This document shows positions 1 to 5,519 of a DNA stretch of 6,127 nucleotides, in pieces. Origin of the DNA: an uncultured Collinsella sp. GTDB lineage: Bacteria; Actinomycetota; Coriobacteriia; Coriobacteriales; Coriobacteriaceae. A program made the position numbers and the translations under genes. Location: positions 1 to 6,127 of the forward strand of contig CAUEQX010000110.1 of assembly GCA_959020035.1 (NCBI GenBank), in the 5' to 3' direction. Within the stretch, counting starts at the first letter, position 1. The number at the start of each line of letters is the position of its first letter. The notes under the pieces were generated by a model that saw only the letters and a program-made list of their open reading frames with translations, was not told the DNA's origin and did no database searches.

Positions 1-282
1 CCTATAGTATGTTCATTAAAATTGGCTCCAATACGCCTTAAACCAGTCAGGTTGGCTGTCTTAGGGGGTTGTAGGGTTCGCTCGGACGTCATTTTGGGTG
101 GTTTTGCCTGCTACTAAAATGGTAACAGTACTCATATTTGCCCTTTTTTGCCCACAGACCTTTGAGGGTGCGGCGAAAAGGGCTTGTTTTGATTGTTTGG
201 GGCAGGCACGAGGCGCGGAAACGATGTCTGGAGCGACGGAGCGGCCTGGAATTCATCCGTAGAGGTCTTCATTGGCTGCGCC

Positions 283-330
283 AGGAGTGTCCCTAGGTAC
301 CGGCACATAAGGAACGTCCCTAACTGCCGG
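283..330. repeat. Two degenerate 21-bp direct repeats, 27-bp period
   Basis: The pattern AGGA-NN-GTCCCTA-NN-T-N-CCGG occurs at 283-303 and again at 310-330, with 16 of 21 positions identical and an exact 27-bp period. The second copy's CCGG is also the first four bases of the large palindrome at 327-364, so the two elements are fused. The function is unknown. It resembles part of a dispersed intergenic repeat rather than a coding remnant, although the period is a multiple of three. Confidence 0.55.
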
Positions 331-364
331 AGGGGGCGTCTGCCGTGGCAGACGCCCCCTCCGG
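327..364. repeat. Perfect 18-bp-arm palindrome, possible 3' hairpin of the acyltransferase gene
   Basis: Bases 327-344 are exactly complementary to 347-364, leaving GT at the centre; as RNA this would fold into a stem of about 17 bp with a four-base loop. The stem is very GC-rich. It lies 23 bp beyond the stop codon of the minus-strand acyltransferase, where a terminator would be expected, but no T-tract follows on either strand. It may therefore work as a transcript-end-protecting hairpin, a weak or factor-assisted terminator, or a REP-like palindrome. The perfect symmetry is seen directly; the role is inferred. Confidence 0.6.
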
Positions 365-387
365 ATGTGGGAAGTTTGCGCTGCAGG

Positions 388-2604
388 TTACTTGTCGGTG
401 CCCAGCTTGTGCGGCTTGAGAGCGAGCGCATTGACGAGCGCGTCGGTGGCAGACTTGACGGCTGCCGGCTGCGGATCGTTGACGTGATCCTCGGGGTGTA
501 CGGGCAGGTCCTTCTTGACAGCATCGTGGATCAAGTTGAGGTACTCAGTCACGCCAGTGGTCGATAGGTGCGTGCCATCGCCATCGAACAGGTCGTTGCG
601 GTTAGCACTGTATCCGTACCAATCGATAACGCGCACGTTCTTGTAGCGCGTAGCGGCGTTGGCGATGGCCTGGTTGGTAGAGCCAACCCACGGCTGCGGG
701 CTGCGCGTGTTCACAAACACCACAATACGCCTATCTCCCGCATCGGCCATGATGGCGTCGATCTGGTCGTCGGTTACCAAGCCGTTGGTGCCCAGGGCAA
801 AGACCACGATCTTGCCGGCAAGGTTCTGCTGGATATAGCCCTCAAATGTCGCGCGCCCCGCATCAAACTGGCGGCCCTTTTCGGCATCGATATGGCTGTG
901 CGGGAACACGCCGTCAAAGGTGTCTACGGCACGCAGCGACACGGAGTCGCCGATCATAAGCAGATCGTAGGAGCCATCGGGGAAGCCGTCGTTGTCCTTG
1001 TCGGTGTCGTCGGCCGCCTGCTGGTCGGTGGGCGCGGTGTTCTTGGCTTCCTTGTTCAGAACTTCGGCGCCCTCGCCGCTCAGCGCAGACGTCTCGGGCA
1101 CAAAGATCAGGCCGCCCAGTGCAACGACCAACACGACAGCGCAGGCTGCGCAGACAGGGACGTGCGCGCGTACCCAGTTAGCGGGCGTGGTGGTGCCGTC
1201 GCGGAACTCGGACACGGTGCGCTCAAAGGCGCCCTTCCTAAACGGAGTCTCGATAAAGCGATAGCAGCACTCTGCCACGGTGACCACCACAAGTACCTGC
1301 AAGATATACTGCCACCACGGTGTATCGTTGATGTTGGCGACCGGGTTCATGAGCAACAGCAGCGGATAGTGCCACAGGTAGATGCTGTACGAGCGCTTGC
1401 CAACCCACACGAGCGGCTCGGCGGACAGCGCGCGGGCAACCATTCCCTGGGGCTGCACGCAGGCCGCGATGACCATGAGCGTGAGGATCGAGCACAGCAG
1501 CGTGCCTCCGCGATACTGGAAGGCGGTGTAGCCGTTGGTGAGCGCGACCATGGCGGCAAGGCCAACCAGACCCACGACGCCCAACACATCGATGGATGCG
1601 GGCGAGGACCAAAAACGCACGAGGGCGCTTGGCTGTGCCGGGGCGGTCTCGGCTGCTTCGTCGGCCTTCTCGCCAGGCTTGCCCTCGGCGTTCTTGCCGT
1701 GCTTGGCGGCGCCAGCTAGGCGATTGAGCCCCAAACGACGAGCGAGACGCACCGGCGCCAGGTCGCGATCGGGGATAAAGGCCATCCAGGCACCCAGCAG
1801 CAGCGAGAACACACGGGTGTCGGTGCCGTAGTACACGCGGCTGGGGTCGGCGGCAGGGTTATAGAGCACCATCATGGCGATGGCGGAGACAGCAGCCAAG
1901 CCCAGAACCACGCGGCGCGTGTTGGGCTTGCTCACATGCATGGATACCATGGCAAACAGCAGTGGCGGCCAAATCAGGTAGAACTGTTCCTCGATGGCAA
2001 GCGACCAAAAGTGCGTGAGCGGCGAGGGGTCGCCCAGGGCATTGAAGTACGAGACGTTTTGGGCAATCTGCCACCAGTTGTTGAAGAACAGCAGCGACGG
2101 CAGGATGTCGGGACGCATCTTGGTGAGCATCACGTGGTTAAAGATAGTGCACAGCGCGCAGGTTACAAACACTACCGTTACCACGGCGGGGACCAGGCGA
2201 CGGATGCGGCGAATCCAGAAGCTCTTGAGGTCGATGTGGCCGGTCTTAGCGACTTCGTTGAGTAGCAGGCGTGTGATCAGATAGCCCGAAAGCACAAAGA
2301 AGATCGTGACGCCGAGCAGACCGCCCTGCGCCCACGTGAGGTTGAGGTGATAGAGCACCACCGCGACGACGGCAAGCGTGCGCAGGCCGTCAAGGGCAGG
2401 GATGTAGCGGGACTTGGGGCGAGCAGGCGTCTGCTCCGCGGCGGGAGTGTTGGCGCGGCCCGCGTTGTTGGCAGAAGCGCGATGGGGGCTCGCGGTGCGT
2501 CGCGGCTCGTTGGCACGGCGTTCGCTCTTCACGCGTTCGTGCGGCGCCGGCTCGTTGCCCGTGCGGCGTCGACCGCGCGAGCCCGATTGCGAGAATTGTT
2601 CCAT
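388..2604 (-). CDS. Membrane acyltransferase with C-terminal SGNH domain (OatA-like)
   Basis: This 738-residue protein probably transfers acyl, usually acetyl, groups across the membrane onto an extracellular polymer; peptidoglycan muramic acid is the classic target of this architecture. Residues 1-66 form an Arg/Ala/Pro-rich, low-complexity cytoplasmic tail. The Acyltransferase_3 domain (about 67-460) has the R-x10-H motif (R75, H86), LSGYLI near 105-110, the FWSLAIEEQFYLIWP motif around 199-213 and many hydrophobic helices. A last membrane segment at about 483-503 should place the C-terminus outside. The SGNH domain (about 545-700) shows GDS with S554, GTNG with N607, and DGTH with D676 and H679. 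A charged insert at 281-335 interrupts the membrane domain, and the linker carries a D-rich motif at 533-543. The ATG at 2604 has only a weak GGAT-type ribosome site. It stands alone, divergent from the ribokinase. The substrate could instead be a teichoic acid or capsule. Confidence 0.9.
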   Translation of the reverse strand: MEQFSQSGSRGRRRTGNEPAPHERVKSERRANEPRRTASPHRASANNAGRANTPAAEQTPARPKSRYIPALDGLRTLAVVAVVLYHLNLTWAQGGLLGVTIFFVLSGYLITRLLLNEVAKTGHIDLKSFWIRRIRRLVPAVVTVVFVTCALCTIFNHVMLTKMRPDILPSLLFFNNWWQIAQNVSYFNALGDPSPLTHFWSLAIEEQFYLIWPPLLFAMVSMHVSKPNTRRVVLGLAAVSAIAMMVLYNPAADPSRVYYGTDTRVFSLLLGAWMAFIPDRDLAPVRLARRLGLNRLAGAAKHGKNAEGKPGEKADEAAETAPAQPSALVRFWSSPASIDVLGVVGLVGLAAMVALTNGYTAFQYRGGTLLCSILTLMVIAACVQPQGMVARALSAEPLVWVGKRSYSIYLWHYPLLLLMNPVANINDTPWWQYILQVLVVVTVAECCYRFIETPFRKGAFERTVSEFRDGTTTPANWVRAHVPVCAACAVVLVVALGGLIFVPETSALSGEGAEVLNKEAKNTAPTDQQAADDTDKDNDGFPDGSYDLLMIGDSVSLRAVDTFDGVFPHSHIDAEKGRQFDAGRATFEGYIQQNLAGKIVVFALGTNGLVTDDQIDAIMADAGDRRIVVFVNTRSPQPWVGSTNQAIANAATRYKNVRVIDWYGYSANRNDLFDGDGTHLSTTGVTEYLNLIHDAVKKDLPVHPEDHVNDPQPAAVKSATDALVNALALKPHKLGTDK

Positions 2605-2643
2605 AAAACATCATCCAATGACGAGAATAATCAGCACGTATTC

Positions 2644-2649
2644 ATTGTA
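2644..2649 (-). promoter_or_regulatory. Candidate -10 box for the acyltransferase gene
   Basis: Read on the minus strand, TACAAT at 2649-2644 matches the -10 consensus at five of six positions and would give a leader of about 33 nt before the ATG at 2604. I see no good -35 at 16-18 bp spacing, so this is a suggestion only. Confidence 0.3.
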
Positions 2650-2697
2650 GCTGCCTGCTCCTGTGAATGCTTGCTGCTGGCGCAACCTCAAGGGTGC

Positions 2698-2715
2698 GTT
2701 CACATCAAAGTGAAC
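2698..2715. promoter_or_regulatory. Operator-like inverted repeat in the ribokinase promoter
   Basis: GTTCAC (2698-2703) and GTGAAC (2710-2715) are perfect inverted arms around a 6-bp centre. The site overlaps the proposed -35 box and spacer, a usual place for a repressor such as a LacI- or DeoR-family sugar regulator. The regulator is not encoded in this window. It also lies between the two divergent genes, so it could affect both. Confidence 0.45.
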
Positions 2716-2727
2716 TAAAGTTATAGA
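2699..2727 (+). promoter_or_regulatory. Candidate sigma-70-type promoter for the ribokinase operon
   Basis: TTCACA (2699-2704) and TATAGA (2722-2727) are separated by exactly 17 bp and match the -35 and -10 consensus at five and four of six positions. Transcription would begin near 2734, giving a leader of about 57 nt. The dyad at 2698-2715 covers the -35 box and most of the spacer, which would suit repression. Confidence 0.55.
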
Positions 2728-2779
2728 GGTGCGAAGGCGCGCAATCGACGGTCGACGGTGGGTGCAAAGCCCGCAGATG

Positions 2780-2786
2780 AGGAGGT
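2780..2786 (+). promoter_or_regulatory. Ribosome binding site fixing the ribokinase start
   Basis: AGGAGGT, a near-perfect Shine-Dalgarno sequence, stands about 5 nt before the ATG at 2791. It decides for this start over the in-frame GTG at 2758, which would add 11 residues lying upstream of and across the Shine-Dalgarno sequence. Confidence 0.85.
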
Positions 2787-2790
2787 TTCC

Positions 2791-3753
2791 ATGGCAGATC
2801 GCGGCATCGTTGCGGTGTTCGGCAGCATGAACATGGACCTTTCGGTGGCGTGCGAGCGCATGCCGCGCGCGGGCGAGACAGTCGGTGGTAGCGGTTTTAT
2901 CACCAACGCCGGTGGCAAGGGCGCTAACCAGGCCGTCGCCGCCGCGCGCATGGGTGCGCGCACGTGCATGATCGGCGCTGTCGGTCGCGACGCGTTCGGC
3001 GCGTCGCTCGTGGTGGGGCTCCAAGACGCCGGTGTGGACTGTGACTTTGTAGTGCATCGCGATGACGTGGAGACGGGAACGGCAACCATCATTCGCTGCG
3101 AGGGCGACAACCGCATCATACTGTCACCGGGCGCCAACCATGCGCTTGCGGGCGCGGACGTTGCCTGCGCGTTGAGGCGTCTGGCGGCCCATGAGCTCGA
3201 CGGCGACGCCAGCGAGATTGCCCCGGCTGCCGGAAGCGTCTTTATCGCCCAGGGTGAATGTGACCTTGCAGCGACGGCCGATGCGCTTGTTTGCGCTCAC
3301 GAGCTGGGGTTCTATACGGTCTTTAATCCGGCGCCTGCCTGCGAGCTGCCTGCGGAGGTCTGGCCTGCGGTCGACCTGGTCTGTCCCAACGAGACCGAGT
3401 GCCAGGTTCTGACGGGAATCTTGCCCGCGGACGATGCAAGCTGCGTCGTGGCGCTCAACGCCCTGCTCGCTAGGGGTGCCGGAGCTGCGGTCATCACGTT
3501 GGGCGGTGCCGGCTCGGTTACGCTCGGCGATGACGGTGAGCTGCTGCGCATGCCGGCACTTTCGAGCACGGTAGTCGATACCACGGCCGCCGGCGATACG
3601 TTTATCGGCGCGTTGGCGGCGGCTCGCCTAGAGGGCTTGCCGCTCTTTGAGTGCATGGCCGCGGGTGCTCGCGCCTCGGCAGTGACGGTGTCGCGCCTGG
3701 GCGCTCAGCAATCGATTCCCACGCGCGCCGAAGTTGAACATTGGTTTGGTTAA
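2791..3753 (+). CDS. rbsK: Ribokinase (PfkB family)
   Basis: This cytoplasmic enzyme phosphorylates D-ribose with ATP to ribose-5-phosphate. The 320-residue product has the usual length of the family. It starts with the ribokinase pattern GSMNMD (11-16; compare GSINAD in E. coli RbsK), followed by GGKGANQAV (41-49) of the first PfkB signature, which contacts the sugar. NPAP (179-182) and PNETE (199-203) follow, the latter being the conserved NxxE phosphate/Mg region. The second signature DTTAAGDTF (263-271) contains the predicted catalytic base D269 and the anion-hole glycine. The C-terminal stretch with GAQ and proline matches RbsK rather than fructokinases. The next gene begins 30 bp downstream and encodes a nucleoside hydrolase, which would supply ribose, so the pair fits nucleoside salvage rather than an rbs transporter operon. 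Other PfkB sugar kinases (for example a deoxyribokinase) cannot be fully excluded. Confidence 0.92.
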   Translation: MADRGIVAVFGSMNMDLSVACERMPRAGETVGGSGFITNAGGKGANQAVAAARMGARTCMIGAVGRDAFGASLVVGLQDAGVDCDFVVHRDDVETGTATIIRCEGDNRIILSPGANHALAGADVACALRRLAAHELDGDASEIAPAAGSVFIAQGECDLAATADALVCAHELGFYTVFNPAPACELPAEVWPAVDLVCPNETECQVLTGILPADDASCVVALNALLARGAGAAVITLGGAGSVTLGDDGELLRMPALSSTVVDTTAAGDTFIGALAAARLEGLPLFECMAAGARASAVTVSRLGAQQSIPTRAEVEHWFG

Positions 3754-3783
3754 ACGATAAAGACGGAGAAGCGGAGTAGAACA

Positions 3784-4758
3784 ATGGCAATCAAGAAGCT
3801 GATCCTTGATCTGGATATGGGTGTGGACGATGCGATGGCGCTGGCCTATGCCATCGCGAGTCCCGAGGTGGAGCTCGTGGGCATCACCACGTGCTTTGGC
3901 AACGTACGCGTCGAGCAGTCGGCGCACAACTGCTTGGCGGTGCTCGACCTGTTGGGTCGTCCCGAGGTGCCGGTGTACCTGGGTGCCGACCGTCCTCTGC
4001 AGGCGACTGAGCCCTATGCGCCGCCGGCGTCCACCGCGCTCATTCACGGCAAGAACGGCATCGGCGGCGCGAGCGTGCCCGCGTCGCCCTACGAGCCGGT
4101 GGGGGCGACCTCGGCCGACGGCAACGCTGCGGTCGATTATCTGATCGATGCCGCGCGCACCTATGGTCCCGATCTGGTCTACGTAGTGACTGGCCCGCTC
4201 TCCAACCTGGCGCTCGCCCTGGAGCGCGATGCGGCGGCGATGATGTCCATCGGCCGCGTGGTCGTGATGGGCGGCGCCCTTACCGTGCCCGGCAACGTGA
4301 GCGCGGGCGCTGAGGCCAACATGGCGAGCGACCCCGAGGCAGCCGACGCGGTGCTGCGTTCAGGTCGCAAGCTCACCATGGTGGGTCTGGACGTGACGCA
4401 TCGCGTGGTGCTCACACGCCGCGACGTTGCCGGCTGGACGGGCTCGGGCACTATGGCTGGCTGCGCATTTGCGAGCATGGTCGAGCACTACATTGGTTCG
4501 TACGAGATGAACGCGCCCTACCTGGGCGGCTGCGCGCTGCACGATCCGCTGGCGGTTGCCGTGGCGATCGACCCCACGCTCGTAGGTGCGCTCGCCTGCA
4601 ACTTGCGTGTTGACTTGCTGGGCGAGTATCGCGGCCGCACCATCTGCGATGAGCGCCGCCTGTCCAATCCGGACAAGAGCGCGCTTGTGGCACTGACCGT
4701 GGATGCTCCGCGCTTCCTTTCCGAGTTCAAGGCACGCATGGCCCGCGTCTTGGGCTAA
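3784..4758 (+). CDS. Ribonucleoside hydrolase (inosine/uridine-preferring family)
   Basis: The product (324 residues, normal for the family) should hydrolyse the N-glycosidic bond of ribonucleosides to give free base and ribose in the cytoplasm. The N-terminus has the calcium-binding aspartate cluster DLDMGVDD (9-16), in which the usual DxDPG proline is methionine. T136 in VTGPLSNLA corresponds to the calcium/ribose threonine. AEANMASDPEAA (176-187) corresponds to the AExNxxxDPEAA segment with the ribose-binding asparagine N179. HDPLAVA supplies H253 and D254, the late calcium-ligand aspartate next to the leaving-group histidine. GGAG at 3772-3776 gives a clear ribosome site 7 nt before the ATG. 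It is very probably co-transcribed with the ribokinase 30 bp upstream. The sequence does not tell me whether purine or pyrimidine nucleosides are preferred. Confidence 0.9.
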   Translation: MAIKKLILDLDMGVDDAMALAYAIASPEVELVGITTCFGNVRVEQSAHNCLAVLDLLGRPEVPVYLGADRPLQATEPYAPPASTALIHGKNGIGGASVPASPYEPVGATSADGNAAVDYLIDAARTYGPDLVYVVTGPLSNLALALERDAAAMMSIGRVVVMGGALTVPGNVSAGAEANMASDPEAADAVLRSGRKLTMVGLDVTHRVVLTRRDVAGWTGSGTMAGCAFASMVEHYIGSYEMNAPYLGGCALHDPLAVAVAIDPTLVGALACNLRVDLLGEYRGRTICDERRLSNPDKSALVALTVDAPRFLSEFKARMARVLG

Positions 4759-4767
4759 GTTGTCTTT

Positions 4768-4796
4768 TTGGGACGGGGCTTTTTGACTGGTATGAT
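4768..4796 (+). promoter_or_regulatory. Candidate luxS promoter inside the hairpin's left arm
   Basis: TTGGGA (4768-4773) and TATGAT (4791-4796) are 17 bp apart, and the -10 is preceded by TG plus one base (4788-4790), an extended -10. Transcription would start near 4803, in the hairpin loop, giving a leader of about 83 nt that carries the tandem repeat but not the left arm. Confidence 0.45.
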
Positions 4797-4837
4797 TGGT
4801 GCGACCAATCGAACCAGCTAAAAGAGCCCCGTCCCAA
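4768..4837. repeat. 70-nt near-continuous hairpin element, possible terminator
   Basis: Arms 4768-4780 and 4825-4837 pair perfectly over 13 bp. After one bulged G (4824) the pairing continues through TTTT/AAAA, TGGT/ACCA and GATTGGT/ACCAATC to a GCG loop at 4801-4803, with very few mismatches. It lies 9 bp past the nucleoside hydrolase stop. The T-tract after the right arm is weak (AATTTGA), so termination may be partial. It looks more like a mobile or dispersed palindromic element than a simple terminator; no obvious target-site duplication flanks it. Confidence 0.6.
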
Positions 4838-4870
4838 TTTGACTAAAAGAGCCCCGTCCCAATTTGACTA
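4818..4870. repeat. Perfect 25-bp tandem duplication upstream of luxS
   Basis: The 25-bp unit at 4818-4842 is repeated without mismatch at 4843-4867, and three further bases (4868-4870) begin a third copy. Each unit contains AGCCCCGTCCCAA, the right arm of the hairpin, so the left arm at 4768-4780 can pair with either copy (4825-4837 or 4850-4862). It ends two bases before the luxS ribosome site, which makes slippage-type length variation between strains likely. Confidence 0.85.
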
Positions 4871-4885
4871 TCGAGAGGATCTGCC

Positions 4886-5374
4886 ATGGAGCGCATCGCC
4901 AGCTTTTCCGTTGATCATCTGTTGCTTGAGCCCGGCGTGTATGTGAGCCGCATCGACCGCGATCCGGCGACCGGTGCTGCTGTCACCACCTTTGACCTGC
5001 GCCTGACCACGCCCAACAAGGAGCCGGTCATGAACACGGCCGAGTGCCACACCATCGAGCACTTGGGTGCGACGTTCCTTCGCAATCATGCCGAGTGGTC
5101 GGGCCGCATTGTCTACTTTGGCCCCATGGGCTGCCGCACGGGCTTTTACCTCGTCGTATTTGGCGGAGTGACGAGCGAGGAGATTCTGCCGCTCGTGCGT
5201 GAGCTGGTCGAGTTTGTCGCCGGTTTTGAGGGCGATGTTCCCGGTGCCGCTCCCGAGGAATGCGGCAACTACCTGGACCAGAACCTCCCCATGGCCAACT
5301 GGCTTGCGCGTCGCTACCTCGACCGCGACCTGGCCGATATCGACGAGAAGCATCTGCACTATCAGCAGGCGTAA
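4886..5374 (+). CDS. luxS: S-ribosylhomocysteine lyase (LuxS)
   Basis: LuxS cleaves S-ribosylhomocysteine to homocysteine and 4,5-dihydroxy-2,3-pentanedione, the precursor of the AI-2 signal, as part of the activated methyl cycle. The product is 162 residues, the normal size. It shows the full signature: the SFSVDH start (6-11), FDLR (36-39), the metal-binding HTIEH (H55, E58, H59), the catalytic cysteine C83 within GPMGCRTGFYL, and the third metal ligand C126 in ECGNY. The ATG at 4886 follows GAGAGG by 7 nt. No Pfs nucleosidase, metH/metE or other methyl-cycle gene is adjacent. The gene is probably a single transcription unit, with its own candidate promoter upstream and a strong terminator 30 bp after the stop. 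Confidence 0.97.
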   Translation: MERIASFSVDHLLLEPGVYVSRIDRDPATGAAVTTFDLRLTTPNKEPVMNTAECHTIEHLGATFLRNHAEWSGRIVYFGPMGCRTGFYLVVFGGVTSEEILPLVRELVEFVAGFEGDVPGAAPEECGNYLDQNLPMANWLARRYLDRDLADIDEKHLHYQQA

Positions 5375-5403
5375 GGGTTTTATCGCCCAAAACGCGTGCA
5401 TTG

Positions 5404-5434
5404 GGCGCCTTCGCTTATGCGGGGGCGCCTTTTT
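5404..5434 (+). terminator. Intrinsic terminator of luxS
   Basis: GGCGCC at 5404-5409 starts an 11-bp stem (closing with GGCGCC at 5424-5429, two G-T wobbles inside), a TTAT loop (5415-5418), and then TTTTT at 5430-5434. A competing 7-bp hairpin, CGCCCAA (5384-5390) with TTGGGCG (5401-5407), shares bases with the left arm and cannot form at the same time. Confidence 0.88.
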
Positions 5435-5455
5435 GTTGATTGGTCGGGACGAGCG

Positions 5456-5484
5456 TTCAAAATCGCTCATGTTTGTTCTAGAAT
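5456..5484 (+). promoter_or_regulatory. Candidate promoter for the DUF4867-type gene
   Basis: TTCAAA (5456-5461) and TAGAAT (5479-5484) are separated by 17 bp and match the -35 and -10 consensus at four and five of six positions. Transcription would start near 5491, leaving a leader of about 28 nt. The -10 box lies between two TGTTC half-sites of the adjoining dyad. A second -10-like TATAGT at 5490-5495 has no convincing -35. Confidence 0.5.
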
Positions 5485-5519
5485 GTTCGTATAGTCACAT
5501 TTACGAACAGGAGTGAACA
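5474..5519. promoter_or_regulatory. Nested dyad operator candidate before the DUF4867-type gene
   Basis: Two inverted pairs share one centre. The inner pair is TGTTCGTA (5484-5491) with TACGAACA (5502-5509). The outer pair is TGTTC (5474-5478) with GAACA (5515-5519). Both outer half-sites are 5 bp from the inner arms. The array covers the -10 box, the predicted start of transcription and the ribosome site. TGTTCG/CGAACA half-sites resemble those of the DeoR-family repressor GlpR, so a DeoR-type regulator is a reasonable guess. None is encoded here. Confidence 0.5.

Larger units (their letters stand above)
1..387. other. Intergenic region without a convincing gene
   Basis: I find no supported gene here. 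The first ~150 bases are visibly more AT-rich than the rest of the window. Short ORFs exist (plus 119-262, 47 codons; minus 135-61, 24 codons; open frames running into the neighbouring gene), but none has a good ribosome binding site or a recognisable protein. GCCCTTTT at 140-147 is complemented by AAAAGGGC at 176-183 with a 28-nt loop, followed by a T-rich run, so a weak plus-strand hairpin is possible. ATTGG/CCAAT at 21-32 is a second, small dyad. The right part holds the direct repeat and palindrome listed separately. The composition suggests a dispersed intergenic element of the host genus, which I could not test. Confidence 0.6.

Noticed and set aside
132..524. Minus-strand open frame of 130 codons overlapping the end of the acyltransferase gene
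   Set aside because: It overlaps the same-strand gene in another frame, crosses the repeats, and its Ser/Pro/Arg-rich translation looks like shadow sequence.
193..567. Plus-strand open frame with a TTG start, 124 codons
   Set aside because: It runs through the palindrome and 180 bp into the acyltransferase gene on the other strand, and has no ribosome site or recognisable product.
568..1719. 383-codon plus-strand open frame opposite the acyltransferase gene
   Set aside because: It is antisense to a gene with clear domains and motifs, shows no recognisable protein pattern, and long antisense frames are expected in GC-rich coding DNA.
2758..2790. Upstream GTG start for the ribokinase
   Set aside because: The strong Shine-Dalgarno sequence at 2780-2786 lies within this extension and points to the ATG at 2791, which also matches the family's N-terminus.
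4818..4870. CRISPR-like repeat array
   Set aside because: The two 25-bp units are directly adjacent with no spacer between them, so this is a simple tandem duplication.
4759..4885. A SAH- or SAM-type riboswitch upstream of luxS
   Set aside because: The sequence is accounted for by a hairpin element and a tandem repeat; I could not see conserved riboswitch cores.
3784..5374. Nucleoside hydrolase acting as the SAH nucleosidase that feeds LuxS
   Set aside because: Its motifs belong to the calcium-dependent inosine/uridine family, not to the MTA/SAH nucleosidase (Pfs) fold.
5474..5519. LexA (SOS) box
   Set aside because: The Gram-positive LexA box has GAAC-N4-GTTC; here the half-sites face the opposite way with a long gap.
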